Of a stretch of 64,000 nt of DNA, positions 9,967-18,413 are shown one piece after another. Each line of letters begins with the position of its first letter. Positions within the stretch are counted from its first letter, which is position 1. The DNA lies in assembly GCA_045631905.1 (NCBI GenBank), contig JAZQVO010000037.1:1-64000 (forward strand), read 5' to 3'. The notes under the pieces are model-generated. The model searched no databases. It saw nothing but the letters and a program-made list of their open reading frames with translations, and was not told the origin of the DNA. Made by a program: the position numbers and the translations under genes. Source of the DNA: HGM04593 sp045631905. GTDB lineage: Bacteria; Bacteroidota; Bacteroidia; Bacteroidales; Bacteroidaceae.

Positions 9967-10221
9967 TTAACTTTTAAAATAATGTTCACGAAACTCCTCA
10001 TATATAATTTCTTCCGATTTTTGTGTTTTTTTTACAACAACGTCAACCGAATCATTAGTTAAAACATCGAAATAATGGTTTATGCCATTATTCAATTTCG
10101 CATTTTCTGCCCTTCTCTTAATTTCCAAGAAAGAATCTATACAGCCATTCTTTTCTAAAAAACTCTTAGCTTTTCGCTCTACAAACACCTGTAAATCTTT
10201 TAAAAAATCAAATCTACTCAT
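9967..10221 (-). CDS. Hypothetical protein, 84 aa
   Basis: Small charged protein (RFDFLKDLQVFVERKAKSFL at the N-terminus), predicted mostly helical, with no signal peptide or membrane segment. It lies 20 bp after the preceding minus-strand gene and 4 bp before the surface-protein start, so the three look co-transcribed. I do not recognise a family. It might be a cytoplasmic partner of the surface protein or just an operon passenger. Confidence 0.55.
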   Translation of the reverse strand: MSRFDFLKDLQVFVERKAKSFLEKNGCIDSFLEIKRRAENAKLNNGINHYFDVLTNDSVDVVVKKTQKSEEIIYEEFREHYFKS

Positions 10222-10241
10222 AAATCGTATATTTACTAATT

Positions 10242-10547
10242 TTACAAATCATTTTTAGCAAGTTGTTCTATTTCTTTTTTTATCTCAGAAATATGAGAAG
10301 AAATTAAATCACTAAATGGTAAATCTCCTTCTTTAACGCATCTACCACAATCTTCAAATTTCTTTAGGATCTCTTGTAGCACTTCTTTTTTCTCACTATC
10401 ATCCAACTCCTCATTCAAATACCTTTTATAGGGTGAAATCGCATCACAATAACGTGAAGCAACTTCAGAAGACCCTGCAAATCCCGTGTCACATCTTTCG
10501 ACGGCTTCTCTTAATAAATCATAAACAGAAATGTTCATTTTGTCCAT
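10242..10547 (-). CDS. Hypothetical protein, 101 aa
   Basis: The open frame extends to 10772, but the part upstream of 10547 is read through the structured region at 10560-10800 and looks non-coding. The ATG at 10547 (MDKMNISVYDLL) or the one at 10538 is the likely start. Acidic, helical (ELDDSEKKEVLQEILKKFE), four cysteines, no signal peptide. First gene of the presumed three-gene operon leading into the surface protein. No family recognised. Confidence 0.55.
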   Translation of the reverse strand: MDKMNISVYDLLREAVERCDTGFAGSSEVASRYCDAISPYKRYLNEELDDSEKKEVLQEILKKFEDCGRCVKEGDLPFSDLISSHISEIKKEIEQLAKNDL

Positions 10548-10812
10548 AACTATAATACTTTTCCTCCGCCACTCAAGCCTCCGAACCATGGCAATTAATA
10601 AAGAGTATAAAAACAAGAAAGACGTGAGACTTGTCGCCTTACGTCCACATATCTTAGGCATCGCCAAACGCCCCAATGAGATGAACAATGAAGAAACAAT
10701 ATTCCCACGCCGTGATATATACGTGGGCGACGTACAGAACGCACGTAACCAGCATATACACAGAATGAGCATTGATTGCGTCTGTCCCTCATTGAAATTT
10801 TGGCGAATTTAA
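10548..10812. other. Structured-looking region with overlapping short ORFs, nature unknown
   Basis: Both strands are open here: a + frame from 10531 (internal ATG at 10588) to 10812, and minus frames overlapping it. Neither product matches a family I know. Composition is less AT-rich than the flanks, and there are hairpin-forming pieces: CCCACG at 10713-10718 pairs with CGTGGG about 12 nt further on. It could be an RNA gene, a leader of the minus-strand operon, or a small + gene. I cannot decide from sequence alone. Confidence 0.35.
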
Positions 10813-10980
10813 GATATGGACTTAAAACAAAAGCTTTCTTGCGTTAGCGTATTTCTCCTCGCTAACATCGCAAAAATAGTGCAAACGAGCGAAAATCAAA
10901 TTTATTTGAAAATTTCACAGCGAGTGTAGCCTATTTTCGCACAGGCAAATATACACATTTTTTTACAATCAATGCTCATT
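10764..10980. repeat. 15-bp perfect inverted repeat flanking 187 bp
   Basis: AATGAGCATTGATTG at 10764-10778 is the exact reverse complement of 10966-10980. The enclosed 187 bp contain promoter-like TATTTTTG (minus strand, 10871-10878). The arrangement resembles an invertible segment or the ends of a small mobile element, but no invertase gene is intact nearby. Confidence 0.55.
10869..10940. repeat. Dispersed palindromic element, copy 1
   Basis: Left arm CGCAAAAATAGTGCAAACGA (10869 on) and right arm CACAGCGAGTGTAGCC... (10916-10940) are imperfect inverted repeats enclosing a small hairpin (TCAAAT, TT, ATTTGA). A second copy with the same arms but a different inner hairpin is at 40566-40642. 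The left arm carries a minus-strand TAnnTTTG box. Confidence 0.6.
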
Positions 10981-11070
10981 TGGAATATTATTTCTTCTTA
11001 TATAAGGTATTTAGTATTCTCTATGGCGGTGAAAAGAAGAAGGACGATTTCTCGTCCCCCCCACCAATGT

Positions 11071-11295
11071 TCATTCACAAAACTCTTTCTTCAATCTCAT
11101 TACCGTAGATATTCCTACGCCTTCAATCTTGGCAATATTCCTCACCGGGTAGCCTTTCTTCAGTAATTTGATTACTCCTGCATACTGCTCTGCTTTTTCT
11201 TCTTTCGATTTGCGATAGCCGGTCTTTCTGCCAAGTTTACCGCCACCTCGTTTATAGGTTTCACAGTGCGTGCTGTGTGCAAGTAACAGAAGTTT
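11071..11295 (-). pseudogene. Serine recombinase (resolvase/invertase) C-terminal remnant
   Basis: Read on the minus strand, the frame between the stops at 11296-11298 and 11071-11073 encodes GGGKLGRKTGYRKSKEE, then LLKKGYPVRNIAKIEGVGIS and VMRLKKEFCE. This is the C-terminal helix-turn-helix of Bacteroidota serine recombinases, where the linker typically reads GxKLGRKxG. The catalytic N-terminal domain is missing and there is no start codon, so about 75 residues remain. It lies just outside the 15-bp inverted repeat and next to the IS-like palindrome, consistent with decayed mobile DNA downstream of recQ. Confidence 0.75.
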
Positions 11296-11327
11296 CTATT
11301 GTAAAAAAACAGACAGAGCGCCAATGT

Positions 11328-11372
11328 GAAGTGAACCCCAAAGTTTGGACAAAAAACTTTGGGGTTCACTTC
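11328..11372. terminator. Long perfect hairpin downstream of recQ; resembles two facing IS3-type ends
   Basis: 19-bp perfect arms around a 7-nt loop (GGACAAA). It starts 8 bp beyond the recQ stop, so it probably terminates the recJ-recQ transcript. Each arm reads like an IS3/IS150-family terminal repeat (TGAACCCCAAAGTTTGGACA type), so the structure may be a scar where two IS ends met. No transposase is present. Confidence 0.6.
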
Positions 11373-11380
11373 AGTTATGA

Positions 11381-13273
11381 CTAACCTTTACAAATTTTAC
11401 CATCTTCAACAACCACCCTCTCCTCATCGCAAAGATAACGAAGAACAGCCGACATACGGGCGCGAGAGAGAGCAAGAGAATCGAGCTCCGAAAGGTGGTG
11501 AAGGTTACCATCGGCAAGCAGGTGCATGACACGTTCAACATCGGCGGAGAGAGAGCTGTCACCACCCTGCTTACGATTTGCGACACAAACATCACACCGC
11601 CCGCAGTCGTGGGTTATGTTCTCGCCAAAATAAGATAAAAGCATTCTACTACGGCATTTGTCGTCGCTCACAGCATATTTTATTATGGCGTTCAAGCGGT
11701 CGGCAAAGGCGGCTCGACGCTCTTCGTAAACTTCGGGAGCAAAACGCAACTCCTTAGCAAGAACGCGGTGACGGGTAAATGTTACTATGGGGCACTTTTT
11801 CGACGGTGCAAATTGTATAAGACGCTTTTGCGAAAGAGATACAAGAATCTCGTACATGCGATGACGCGACAGCTTTGTAACGCGCGAGAGAAAACGCTCG
11901 TCGATAAATGCAAAATCGCTGAAAAGCCCGCTGTAATTGCGCAAAATAGTATTTATGAGTAGCTCGTAGTCGGCCGGAAGCCCTTTGAAGCGATAGAGCG
12001 AATCCTTATCCACAATGAAACGTACACGCGAAGCATACTCCATCTCCTCGACATACTCGATGTAACCCATGCGCGTGAGAATGCGCAAGGCGCTGTCGGT
12101 GGGCAAGGTAGGCAGGTGGTACATCTTGCAAAAGTCATTTAGAGCAAACTCAAATGTGCAGTTAAGCCCGTCGTGCAGAGCCATCTTGTAATAGTAGCAG
12201 ATGTTGTCGTACACCTCGGCTATAAATTCTTTCGATGGATAATTGTCGGAGAGACGACGTGCAACCACCTGCTTGTCGATGCGACTGAAAAGAGTTACCG
12301 CGTAGGCACGGTTACCATCGCGTCCGGCACGCCCCGCCTCTTGAAAATAGGCCTCTATGGAGCCCGGGAGGTCCATGTGCACCACCAAACGCACGTCGGG
12401 TTTGTCTATACCCATACCAAAAGCGTTGGTCGATACCATGACACGTGAACGACCGCTCTTCCAAGCCTCCTCTTTTGTATCTTTACTCTCGGCCGAAAGA
12501 CCTGCATGGTAATACTCGGCTGTAATCCCGTTGGACAGCAACAGCTCGCACACCTCTTTGGTCTTTTTACGATTAAGGGTATATACTATCGCCGAGCCTT
12601 TTATGCGCGAAAGTATATGCAGGAGTTCCTGCTGTTTGTTTTCGGTGTTGCGCACCACATACACAAGATTCTCGCGTTCGAAGCTCATGCGGTAGCAATT
12701 TTCCTGTGCAAAAGAGAGTTGCTCCTGAATATCCTTCACCACCTCGGGTGTTGCGGTAGCGGTGAGGGCAAGCACAGGCACCGAGGGGAACATTGCCCTG
12801 AGTTCCTTTATGCGACGATAGGCCGGACGAAAGTCGTGCCCCCACTGCGATATGCAATGAGCCTCGTCTATGGTTATCAGCCTCACCGGCACCTTGCGTA
12901 TCTTGGTGAGAAAAAGCTCAGAGGAGATGCGCTCGGGCGATATATAAAGAAACTTGTAGTCGCCGAAGATACAATTTTCGAGAGCGATGATTATCTCGCT
13001 GTTCTTCATGCCCGAATATATTGCGGTGGCCTTTATGCCACGACTGCGCAGGTTGGCCACCTGGTCCTTCATGAGAGCTATCAGAGGGGTTACCACAATA
13101 CACAACCCGTCGGAGGCAAGTGTTGGCACCTGGAAAGTTATGCTCTTTCCGCCACCTGTAGGCATAAGCCCCAAGGTGTCGCGCCCCTCGCCCACGCTCT
13201 CGATAATCTCGCGTTGTATACCGCGAAAATCATCGTAACCCCAATATTTTTTCAGGATTTCCTTGTATGTCAT
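11381..13273 (-). CDS. recQ: ATP-dependent DNA helicase RecQ
   Basis: 630 residues. Superfamily 2 helicase motifs: Walker A TGGGKS near residue 40, DEAH box IDEAHCISQWGHD near 138, motif III LALTATAT, and motif VI QEAGRAGRDG. The RecQ-CT zinc site is seen as cysteines in DDKC and CGRCDVC near residues 555-580. It is followed by only a short tail, so a full HRDC domain is doubtful. RecQ unwinds 3'-to-5' and works with RecJ in gap repair and recombination; here it follows recJ by 7 bp on the same strand, a direct functional pairing. ATG start. Transcription probably ends at the palindrome 11328-11372. Confidence 0.93.
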   Translation of the reverse strand: MTYKEILKKYWGYDDFRGIQREIIESVGEGRDTLGLMPTGGGKSITFQVPTLASDGLCIVVTPLIALMKDQVANLRSRGIKATAIYSGMKNSEIIIALENCIFGDYKFLYISPERISSELFLTKIRKVPVRLITIDEAHCISQWGHDFRPAYRRIKELRAMFPSVPVLALTATATPEVVKDIQEQLSFAQENCYRMSFERENLVYVVRNTENKQQELLHILSRIKGSAIVYTLNRKKTKEVCELLLSNGITAEYYHAGLSAESKDTKEEAWKSGRSRVMVSTNAFGMGIDKPDVRLVVHMDLPGSIEAYFQEAGRAGRDGNRAYAVTLFSRIDKQVVARRLSDNYPSKEFIAEVYDNICYYYKMALHDGLNCTFEFALNDFCKMYHLPTLPTDSALRILTRMGYIEYVEEMEYASRVRFIVDKDSLYRFKGLPADYELLINTILRNYSGLFSDFAFIDERFLSRVTKLSRHRMYEILVSLSQKRLIQFAPSKKCPIVTFTRHRVLAKELRFAPEVYEERRAAFADRLNAIIKYAVSDDKCRSRMLLSYFGENITHDCGRCDVCVANRKQGGDSSLSADVERVMHLLADGNLHHLSELDSLALSRARMSAVLRYLCDEERVVVEDGKICKG

Positions 13274-13280
13274 ATCCCTC

Positions 13281-15005
13281 TCAACGGGTAGCCTTGGTGT
13301 GAATGCTCTCTATCTGCAGCTGCACCTCGCCATGCTTGTATGTGTTATCCTCCAGGGTGTAACATATGTCGAACGATTGTTTCGACTTTATGTATTTTGC
13401 CTGACGGCTCTGACCAAATGCTATACCGTTGAGGATAGTATTCGACTTGTTATCGACAAGCTCCAGCTTTATGTGTTCCTGACGGCGACCCACCACCTTG
13501 CTGGTACCATAGTCGCACACGTTACGAGTGCTGAATATCGGCTTGGGGTTTTCGGGACCATGAGGAGCGAACTTTTTAAGATCGGTAAAGAATTTGCGCG
13601 TTATTTGGTGAAAGTCGAGCTCTGCATCTATCTCTATTATGGGGTCGGTGTGTTCGGGAAGAATATTATTTGTAACATACTCCTCGAAACGGGTTGCAAA
13701 AGCATCGACATTCTCTACTTTAAGCGAAAAACCGGCCGCGTATGTGTGACCGCCGAAGTTTTCCAAGAGGTCGCGACAGTGCTCTATTGCCTTATACACG
13801 TCGAAGCCCATGACCGAACGTGCCGAGCCTGTAGCTACATCGCCCGTGCATGTTATTACCGCAGCCGGACGGTGATAAACCTCGGTCAGACGCGACGCGA
13901 CTATACCTATGACACCACGGTGCCAGTCTTCGTTGAAGATTACTATGGCACGACGCTCATCGAAACTTTCAAGATTCTCTACAATGCCGTTAGCCTCTTC
14001 GGTCATGCTTTTATCGAGTTCCTTGCGTGTCTCGTTAAACTCGTTTATCTGCTCACTCATCATGAGAGCCGTAGGCAGGTTATTCTCTATGAGCAGGTCT
14101 ACCGCCACCTTACCCTGCTGTATGCGCCCCGAAGCGTTAATACGTGGCCCTATCTTGAAGATTATATCGTTTATGCTTATCTCCTTCTCGCGCAAACCAC
14201 ACACCTGAATAATCGCTTTAAGCCCCGTGCTGGGTGCATGGTTTAGCTGTTTGATACCATGATAGGCAAGTATGCGGTTCTCCCCCATTATGGGTACGAG
14301 GTCCGAGGCGATGCTCACCGCCACAAGGTCGAGCAGAGAGTATAGTTGTTCGGCCGGTATACCATTATCCATGGCAAACGCCTGCATGAACTTGAAACCA
14401 ACGCCACAACCCGAAAGGTGCGGATAGGGGTATGTCGAATCGGCACGTTTGGGGTTAAGTATAGCCGTCGCACACGGCAGTTCCTCGTCGGGAACATGGT
14501 GGTCGCACACTATAAAGTCGATACCCAACGTCTTTGCATAGGCAATCTCTTCTATCGCCTTTATTCCGCAGTCGAGCACAATCACCAGCTTGACATCGGT
14601 AGAAAAGGCATAATCGACACCTCGTTTAGAGATGCCGTAACCGTCCTCTTTGCGGTCGGGAATATAGTAATCTATATTCGAAGAGAACTGCTGTAAGAAC
14701 TTGTACACCAACGCTACGGCTGTGGTACCGTCTACGTCATAGTCGCCATAGACGAGTATGCGTTCCTTGCGCCCCAACGCCCTGTTAAGACGTTGCACTG
14801 CTATATCCATGTCGTTCATGAGGAACGGGTTATGCAGGTTGGCAAGGCGTGGGCGGAAAAAGTTCTTCGCCTCCTGCGCGGTCTTAATACCGCGTTTAAT
14901 CAAGAGACCGCAAAGAATGGGACTCATATCCAACTCAACCGAGAGTGCTCTTGCAGCAACAATCTCTTCGCTTGTCGGAGACTGATATTTCCATTTTTGG
15001 CCCAT
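13281..15005 (-). CDS. recJ: Single-stranded-DNA-specific exonuclease RecJ
   Basis: 574 residues with the DHH-family metal motifs: DYDVDGTTA near residue 82, DCGIKA, and DFIVCDHHVPDEELP near residue 160. The DHHA1 substrate-binding motif GGHTYAAGFSL is near residue 418, followed by the C-terminal OB-like region. RecJ degrades single-stranded DNA 5'-to-3' in RecF-type recombination and mismatch repair. Length is normal for the family. First gene of a two-gene operon with recQ. A minus-strand promoter is plausible around 15186-15194 (CTATCTTTAC), giving an untranslated leader of about 170 nt. Confidence 0.94.
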   Translation of the reverse strand: MGQKWKYQSPTSEEIVAARALSVELDMSPILCGLLIKRGIKTAQEAKNFFRPRLANLHNPFLMNDMDIAVQRLNRALGRKERILVYGDYDVDGTTAVALVYKFLQQFSSNIDYYIPDRKEDGYGISKRGVDYAFSTDVKLVIVLDCGIKAIEEIAYAKTLGIDFIVCDHHVPDEELPCATAILNPKRADSTYPYPHLSGCGVGFKFMQAFAMDNGIPAEQLYSLLDLVAVSIASDLVPIMGENRILAYHGIKQLNHAPSTGLKAIIQVCGLREKEISINDIIFKIGPRINASGRIQQGKVAVDLLIENNLPTALMMSEQINEFNETRKELDKSMTEEANGIVENLESFDERRAIVIFNEDWHRGVIGIVASRLTEVYHRPAAVITCTGDVATGSARSVMGFDVYKAIEHCRDLLENFGGHTYAAGFSLKVENVDAFATRFEEYVTNNILPEHTDPIIEIDAELDFHQITRKFFTDLKKFAPHGPENPKPIFSTRNVCDYGTSKVVGRRQEHIKLELVDNKSNTILNGIAFGQSRQAKYIKSKQSFDICYTLEDNTYKHGEVQLQIESIHTKATR

Positions 15006-15309
15006 TATATATTATTTTTTATTTTTCAAAACAGGGAAAGAATTATTTTTTTGCATCCTGCCCGACAATATTCAACACGCAACATTCACACTCTTTCGCT
15101 CACACACCGGGCGTGTAATTGCACAAGCATAAATTCAACAGCACGGCAACAACCACACTTACCGCAAATTAATTCTTTCAACTTGTAAAGATAGGGAAAA
15201 GCCATATAAAAAAGGCTGTTTTTGCAATTTATTTTGCACAAACAACCTTTTTTTATGTTAAATAAAATATAAGTAACAAACATTAATCACCCGCCGTAGC
15301 GGACAACCG
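15006..15309. other. Intergenic region between recJ and the XRE gene
   Basis: 304 bp without a convincing gene. It holds the recJ leader/promoter side (TATCTTTA on the minus strand near 15190) and the terminator of the XRE operon at 15210-15254. Confidence 0.6.
15210..15254 (-). terminator. Terminator of the XRE/membrane-protein operon
   Basis: Imperfect 18-bp stem (AAAAGGCTG... against ...CAACCTTTT, two mismatches) with T-rich flanks, located about 55 bp past the stop of the XRE gene. Confidence 0.6.
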
Positions 15310-15513
15310 CTACCAGTCGCCCTGTTCGAGCTCGAATATTTCGTTTACCGACACACCGAACACATGCGACAGACGCAAGGCAAGCACGGTTGAGGGATTG
15401 AACTTCCCCTGCTCTATGGCAACAATAGTCTGCCGGCTGACATTAACCTTTGCAGCAAGCTCCTGCTGGGTAATGCGCAGTTTGGCACGCTCCACACGCA
15501 AATTATTCTTCAT
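15310..15513 (-). CDS. Small XRE-family helix-turn-helix regulator
   Basis: 67 residues forming a single Cro/CI-type HTH: LRITQQELAAKVNVSRQTIV followed by AIEQGKFNPSTVLALRLS. This YozG-like class is normally encoded beside a small integral-membrane protein, as here: the start overlaps the membrane gene by 11 bp, implying translational coupling. Probably represses its own operon through the palindrome at 16023-16046, which overlaps the promoter. The role of the pair is not known. Confidence 0.85.
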   Translation of the reverse strand: MKNNLRVERAKLRITQQELAAKVNVSRQTIVAIEQGKFNPSTVLALRLSHVFGVSVNEIFELEQGDW

Positions 15514-15943
15514 AACACAAATCCTTATTCTTGAACCAGATGGTTAATTTAAAAATTATCACATAGAGAGGCAAAACCCCTACAATACCTCTCACCGCCC
15601 CTATCTTGCCTACCAACATAGGAGAAAAAGAGGAGAAAGAGACGAGCCAAAAATCCATAATCGGATAGGTGATGAGCATCACGGCATACACAACAGCTAT
15701 CAGCCCTAACGTATTTAAGCGTATGCTATTTATGCGTTCGTCTTCGAACGACTCGCACGAAAAGGCAACCATAAGAAAACCTATTGTCTTTAAAGCACAG
15801 CCAAAGGCCCATTGCGTACTTGCAAAGAATACATCACTATCAACCTCCATAAAAAGAGAGTACAACAACAGCGTAACACCACCGCCTACAAAACCCCAAC
15901 CTACATTCTGACACCAGTGAGGCAATAATTTAAAATTTTTCAT
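15503..15943 (-). CDS. Small integral membrane protein paired with XRE regulator
   Basis: 146 residues with about four hydrophobic segments (near residues 13-31, 43-62, 77-97 and 112-132). No catalytic motif is visible. Located first in a two-gene operon with a small HTH regulator. Such pairs are widespread; functions proposed for related ones are speculative. ATG start at 15943; the promoter lies about 80 bp upstream. Confidence 0.75.
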   Translation of the reverse strand: MKNFKLLPHWCQNVGWGFVGGGVTLLLYSLFMEVDSDVFFASTQWAFGCALKTIGFLMVAFSCESFEDERINSIRLNTLGLIAVVYAVMLITYPIMDFWLVSFSSFSPMLVGKIGAVRGIVGVLPLYVIIFKLTIWFKNKDLCYEE

Positions 15944-16020
15944 AACACCTGTTTTTAATCTGTTTATAAAATAAAATCCCTAGCTACCCCACCGCGTGCA
16001 CGATACAACGAAGTAGCGTA

Positions 16021-16052
16021 GCAAATGTAAAGCATTATTTACATTTAAACAA
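16021..16052 (-). promoter_or_regulatory. Promoter with overlapping operator palindrome for the membrane-protein/XRE operon
   Basis: On the minus strand, TTG (16050-16052), 20 nt, then TACATTTG (16022-16029) fits the Bacteroidota consensus. A perfect 9-bp inverted repeat (AAATGTAAA / TTTACATTT, 16023-16046) covers the -7 box, as expected for an autorepressor site. Confidence 0.7.
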
Positions 16053-16104
16053 GTATTATATACTTTTTGCATACCATTATTAACAATTATTAACCTCACA
16101 AAAA

Positions 16105-16134
16105 AAAGCGACTCAAAAATTTTTGAGTCGCTTT
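16105..16134 (-). terminator. Terminator of the recA operon
   Basis: Perfect 30-bp palindrome (15-bp arms beginning AAAGCGACTC) in an A/T-rich context, 30 bp past the stop of the C1 peptidase gene. Confidence 0.75.
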
Positions 16135-16163
16135 ATCGCTTTATGTGATATCAAGCATGAATA

Positions 16164-17354
16164 TTATTTAATACCCAACTTCTTGCGAATCTCTTTGGGG
16201 ATAGCGTTCTTATGAACAACAATATTCATAGTCTTGTAACGAGCAAAAGCCTTTGAAGCATACCATATACCTTTGTAGTCACCGGCATCGCCCCATGAGT
16301 TCTTAACCATGTAATACTCTACACCATCTTTATCTTTTGCGATACCATATATCTGCATACCATGGTCGTCGGTAGTCTCCCAGTTATCGTATGCCACCTG
16401 ACGTTCCTCCTGTGTACACCACTTCTCGGTAGAGGGTTTGGGAGTGTTCTTTTTGTCAGCCTCGCTCAACTTCAACCATTTTGCCATGTCGCTACCCTCG
16501 AGGCTTGCGCTTTTTGCAGCATCGGGCATTGTAGCTTTACCGTTGCGTGTAAAACCGGCCTCACTTACGTCGCTACCCCATGCGATGGTATAACCCTCCA
16601 TGATAGCATGGTCGAATACCTGCATAAGCTCGTCGATGGGGAGGTTGTACGACGATGCCCAACGCCAGTTGTCCTGAATCTCCAACACAAAAGGCTCGTA
16701 GAAGGGGTGATGTGTGTAAGAGGTCAATGATATGTAGTCGTCAGCATTCAAGCCAAGAGACTCATAGAACGATTTGGGAGTATACTCCTTACCTTTGTAT
16801 GTAAATTTCTCGGGACGCTCGCCAAGATAGATGTCGTGAATCTTCTCGATACATTTTTTCCAGAGGGGTACATTATCGGCACCAACCTGCAAGTCACGAT
16901 GTTTACCTTTTGCAATAGCCTCAACAACTGCATCGCTTACAGCCGAAAGCTCATTGTGGTTACTCAATGTCTCGCCATACATTACACCGGGACGCATCTC
17001 CTCCTCGGGAACGAGACCAAATGTTTTCATACCATAGATAACATCGTAGAACGAACCGCCCTGAGAGAAAGAGGCATCGCCATGTGTGCGAACAGCTTTA
17101 TCGGCACGATCAAGGTATGTATTGTGAACGATATACATCTCTGAAAAATCGAACTCACCCTTACCCATGCGAAGAAGCTCCGACTCGATGAATGCCAACG
17201 AAGAGTAGCACCAGCATGTACCGGCACGGTTCTGGTTTTTGATACTTGTAATAGGGTTCTCCTTTACAACAGTAAATTCAGGAGCCACGTTCTCCTGCGC
17301 AAAAGCGCCCAAGCCCACAAAAGCGAGAGCAAGCGTTAAAATAGTCTTTTTCAT
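16164..17354 (-). CDS. Papain-like C1 peptidase (bleomycin hydrolase / aminopeptidase C type), exported
   Basis: 396 residues with a signal peptide ending near GLGAFAQ (residues 1-19). Catalytic residues: Cys in NRAGTCWCYSSLAFIES near residue 48, His in DDHGMQIYGI and Asn in MVKNSWGD. The arrangement matches the C1B peptidases. The export signal is typical of Bacteroidota members, unlike cytoplasmic PepC/Blmh, so it probably degrades peptides in the periplasm. The start lies 6 bp after the recA stop, so it is the last gene of the operon ending at 16105-16134. A link with DNA repair is not obvious. Confidence 0.88.
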   Translation of the reverse strand: MKKTILTLALAFVGLGAFAQENVAPEFTVVKENPITSIKNQNRAGTCWCYSSLAFIESELLRMGKGEFDFSEMYIVHNTYLDRADKAVRTHGDASFSQGGSFYDVIYGMKTFGLVPEEEMRPGVMYGETLSNHNELSAVSDAVVEAIAKGKHRDLQVGADNVPLWKKCIEKIHDIYLGERPEKFTYKGKEYTPKSFYESLGLNADDYISLTSYTHHPFYEPFVLEIQDNWRWASSYNLPIDELMQVFDHAIMEGYTIAWGSDVSEAGFTRNGKATMPDAAKSASLEGSDMAKWLKLSEADKKNTPKPSTEKWCTQEERQVAYDNWETTDDHGMQIYGIAKDKDGVEYYMVKNSWGDAGDYKGIWYASKAFARYKTMNIVVHKNAIPKEIRKKLGIK

Positions 17355-17360
17355 TAATTA

Positions 17361-18395
17361 TTATTCTAAATTGTTAGTACTGTCTTTCATAGCTTCGGCT
17401 ATCTTGTTCTCCAACTCCTCGGCAAGTTCGGGATTGTCGGCAAGCAAAGCCTTTGTACGGTCGCGACCTTGTGCAAGCTTTGTATCGCCGTAGCTGAAGA
17501 ACGAACCGCTCTTCTTCACCACGCCATACTGCACACCTAAATCGACTATCTCACCTACACGAGAGATACCCTCGCCAAACATTATGTCGAACTCCGCTTT
17601 GCGGAAGGGGGGAGCCACCTTGTTCTTAACAACCTTTACACGCACCTGATTACCGATAGCATCTTCGCCATCTTTTATCTGGCTCACGCGACGAATGTCG
17701 AGACGTACCGAAGAGTAGAATTTAAGCGCGTTACCACCCGTGGTTGTTTCGGGGTTGCCGAACATTACGCCTATCTTCTCGCGCAACTGGTTGATGAAGA
17801 TACATGTAGTCTTTGTCTTGCTGATAGCCGATGTGAGTTTACGCAAAGCCTGCGACATGAGGCGTGCCTGCAAGCCCACTTTGTTGTCGCCCATCTCACC
17901 CTCTATCTCGGCCTTGGGAGTAAGTGCCGCAACCGAGTCGATAACAATAATATCGATAGCCGACGAACGAATAAGCTGTTCGGCAATCTCCAAGGCCTGC
18001 TCGCCACAGTCGGGCTGCGAGATAAGGAGGTTGTCGATATCCACGCCAAGTTGCTGAGCATAGAAACGGTCGAAGGCATGCTCGGCATCGATAATTGCCG
18101 CAATACCGCCCATCTTCTGCGCTTCGGCTATGGCATGTATGGCAAGCGTGGTCTTACCCGACGATTCGGGGCCGTAAATCTCTATTATACGACCGCGGGG
18201 ATAGCCACCCACACCAAGAGCCACGTTCAAGCCCACAGAGCCTGTGGGGATAACCTCAATATCCTCGTAATTATCATCGCCAAGCTTCATTATAGAGCCC
18301 TTGCCGAAGTTTTTTTCTATCTTATCCATTGCGGCCTGCAAAGCGCGTAGCTTCTCATTGCCTGCAATGTTATCCAAATCTTCTTTTTTCGCCAT
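17361..18395 (-). CDS. recA: Recombinase RecA
   Basis: 344 residues, full length. Walker A GPESSGKT near residue 74, IIVIDSVAALTPKAEIEGEM for Walker B and loop L1, NQLREKIGVMFGNPETTTGG for loop L2, and a short acidic C-terminus. RecA forms the strand-exchange filament and triggers LexA cleavage. It starts 18 bp after the dehydrogenase gene and ends 6 bp before the C1 peptidase, within one transcription unit. No SOS box was recognised by eye in the operon's upstream region. Confidence 0.97.
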   Translation of the reverse strand: MAKKEDLDNIAGNEKLRALQAAMDKIEKNFGKGSIMKLGDDNYEDIEVIPTGSVGLNVALGVGGYPRGRIIEIYGPESSGKTTLAIHAIAEAQKMGGIAAIIDAEHAFDRFYAQQLGVDIDNLLISQPDCGEQALEIAEQLIRSSAIDIIVIDSVAALTPKAEIEGEMGDNKVGLQARLMSQALRKLTSAISKTKTTCIFINQLREKIGVMFGNPETTTGGNALKFYSSVRLDIRRVSQIKDGEDAIGNQVRVKVVKNKVAPPFRKAEFDIMFGEGISRVGEIVDLGVQYGVVKKSGSFFSYGDTKLAQGRDRTKALLADNPELAEELENKIAEAMKDSTNNLE

Positions 18396-18413
18396 TTTAA
18401 AAATCTTCGATTA

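Noticed and set aside
13263..14246. 327-codon + frame antisense to recJ
   Set aside because: Fully inside recJ, composition-driven (GC-rich third positions); the product resembles nothing and recJ is certain.
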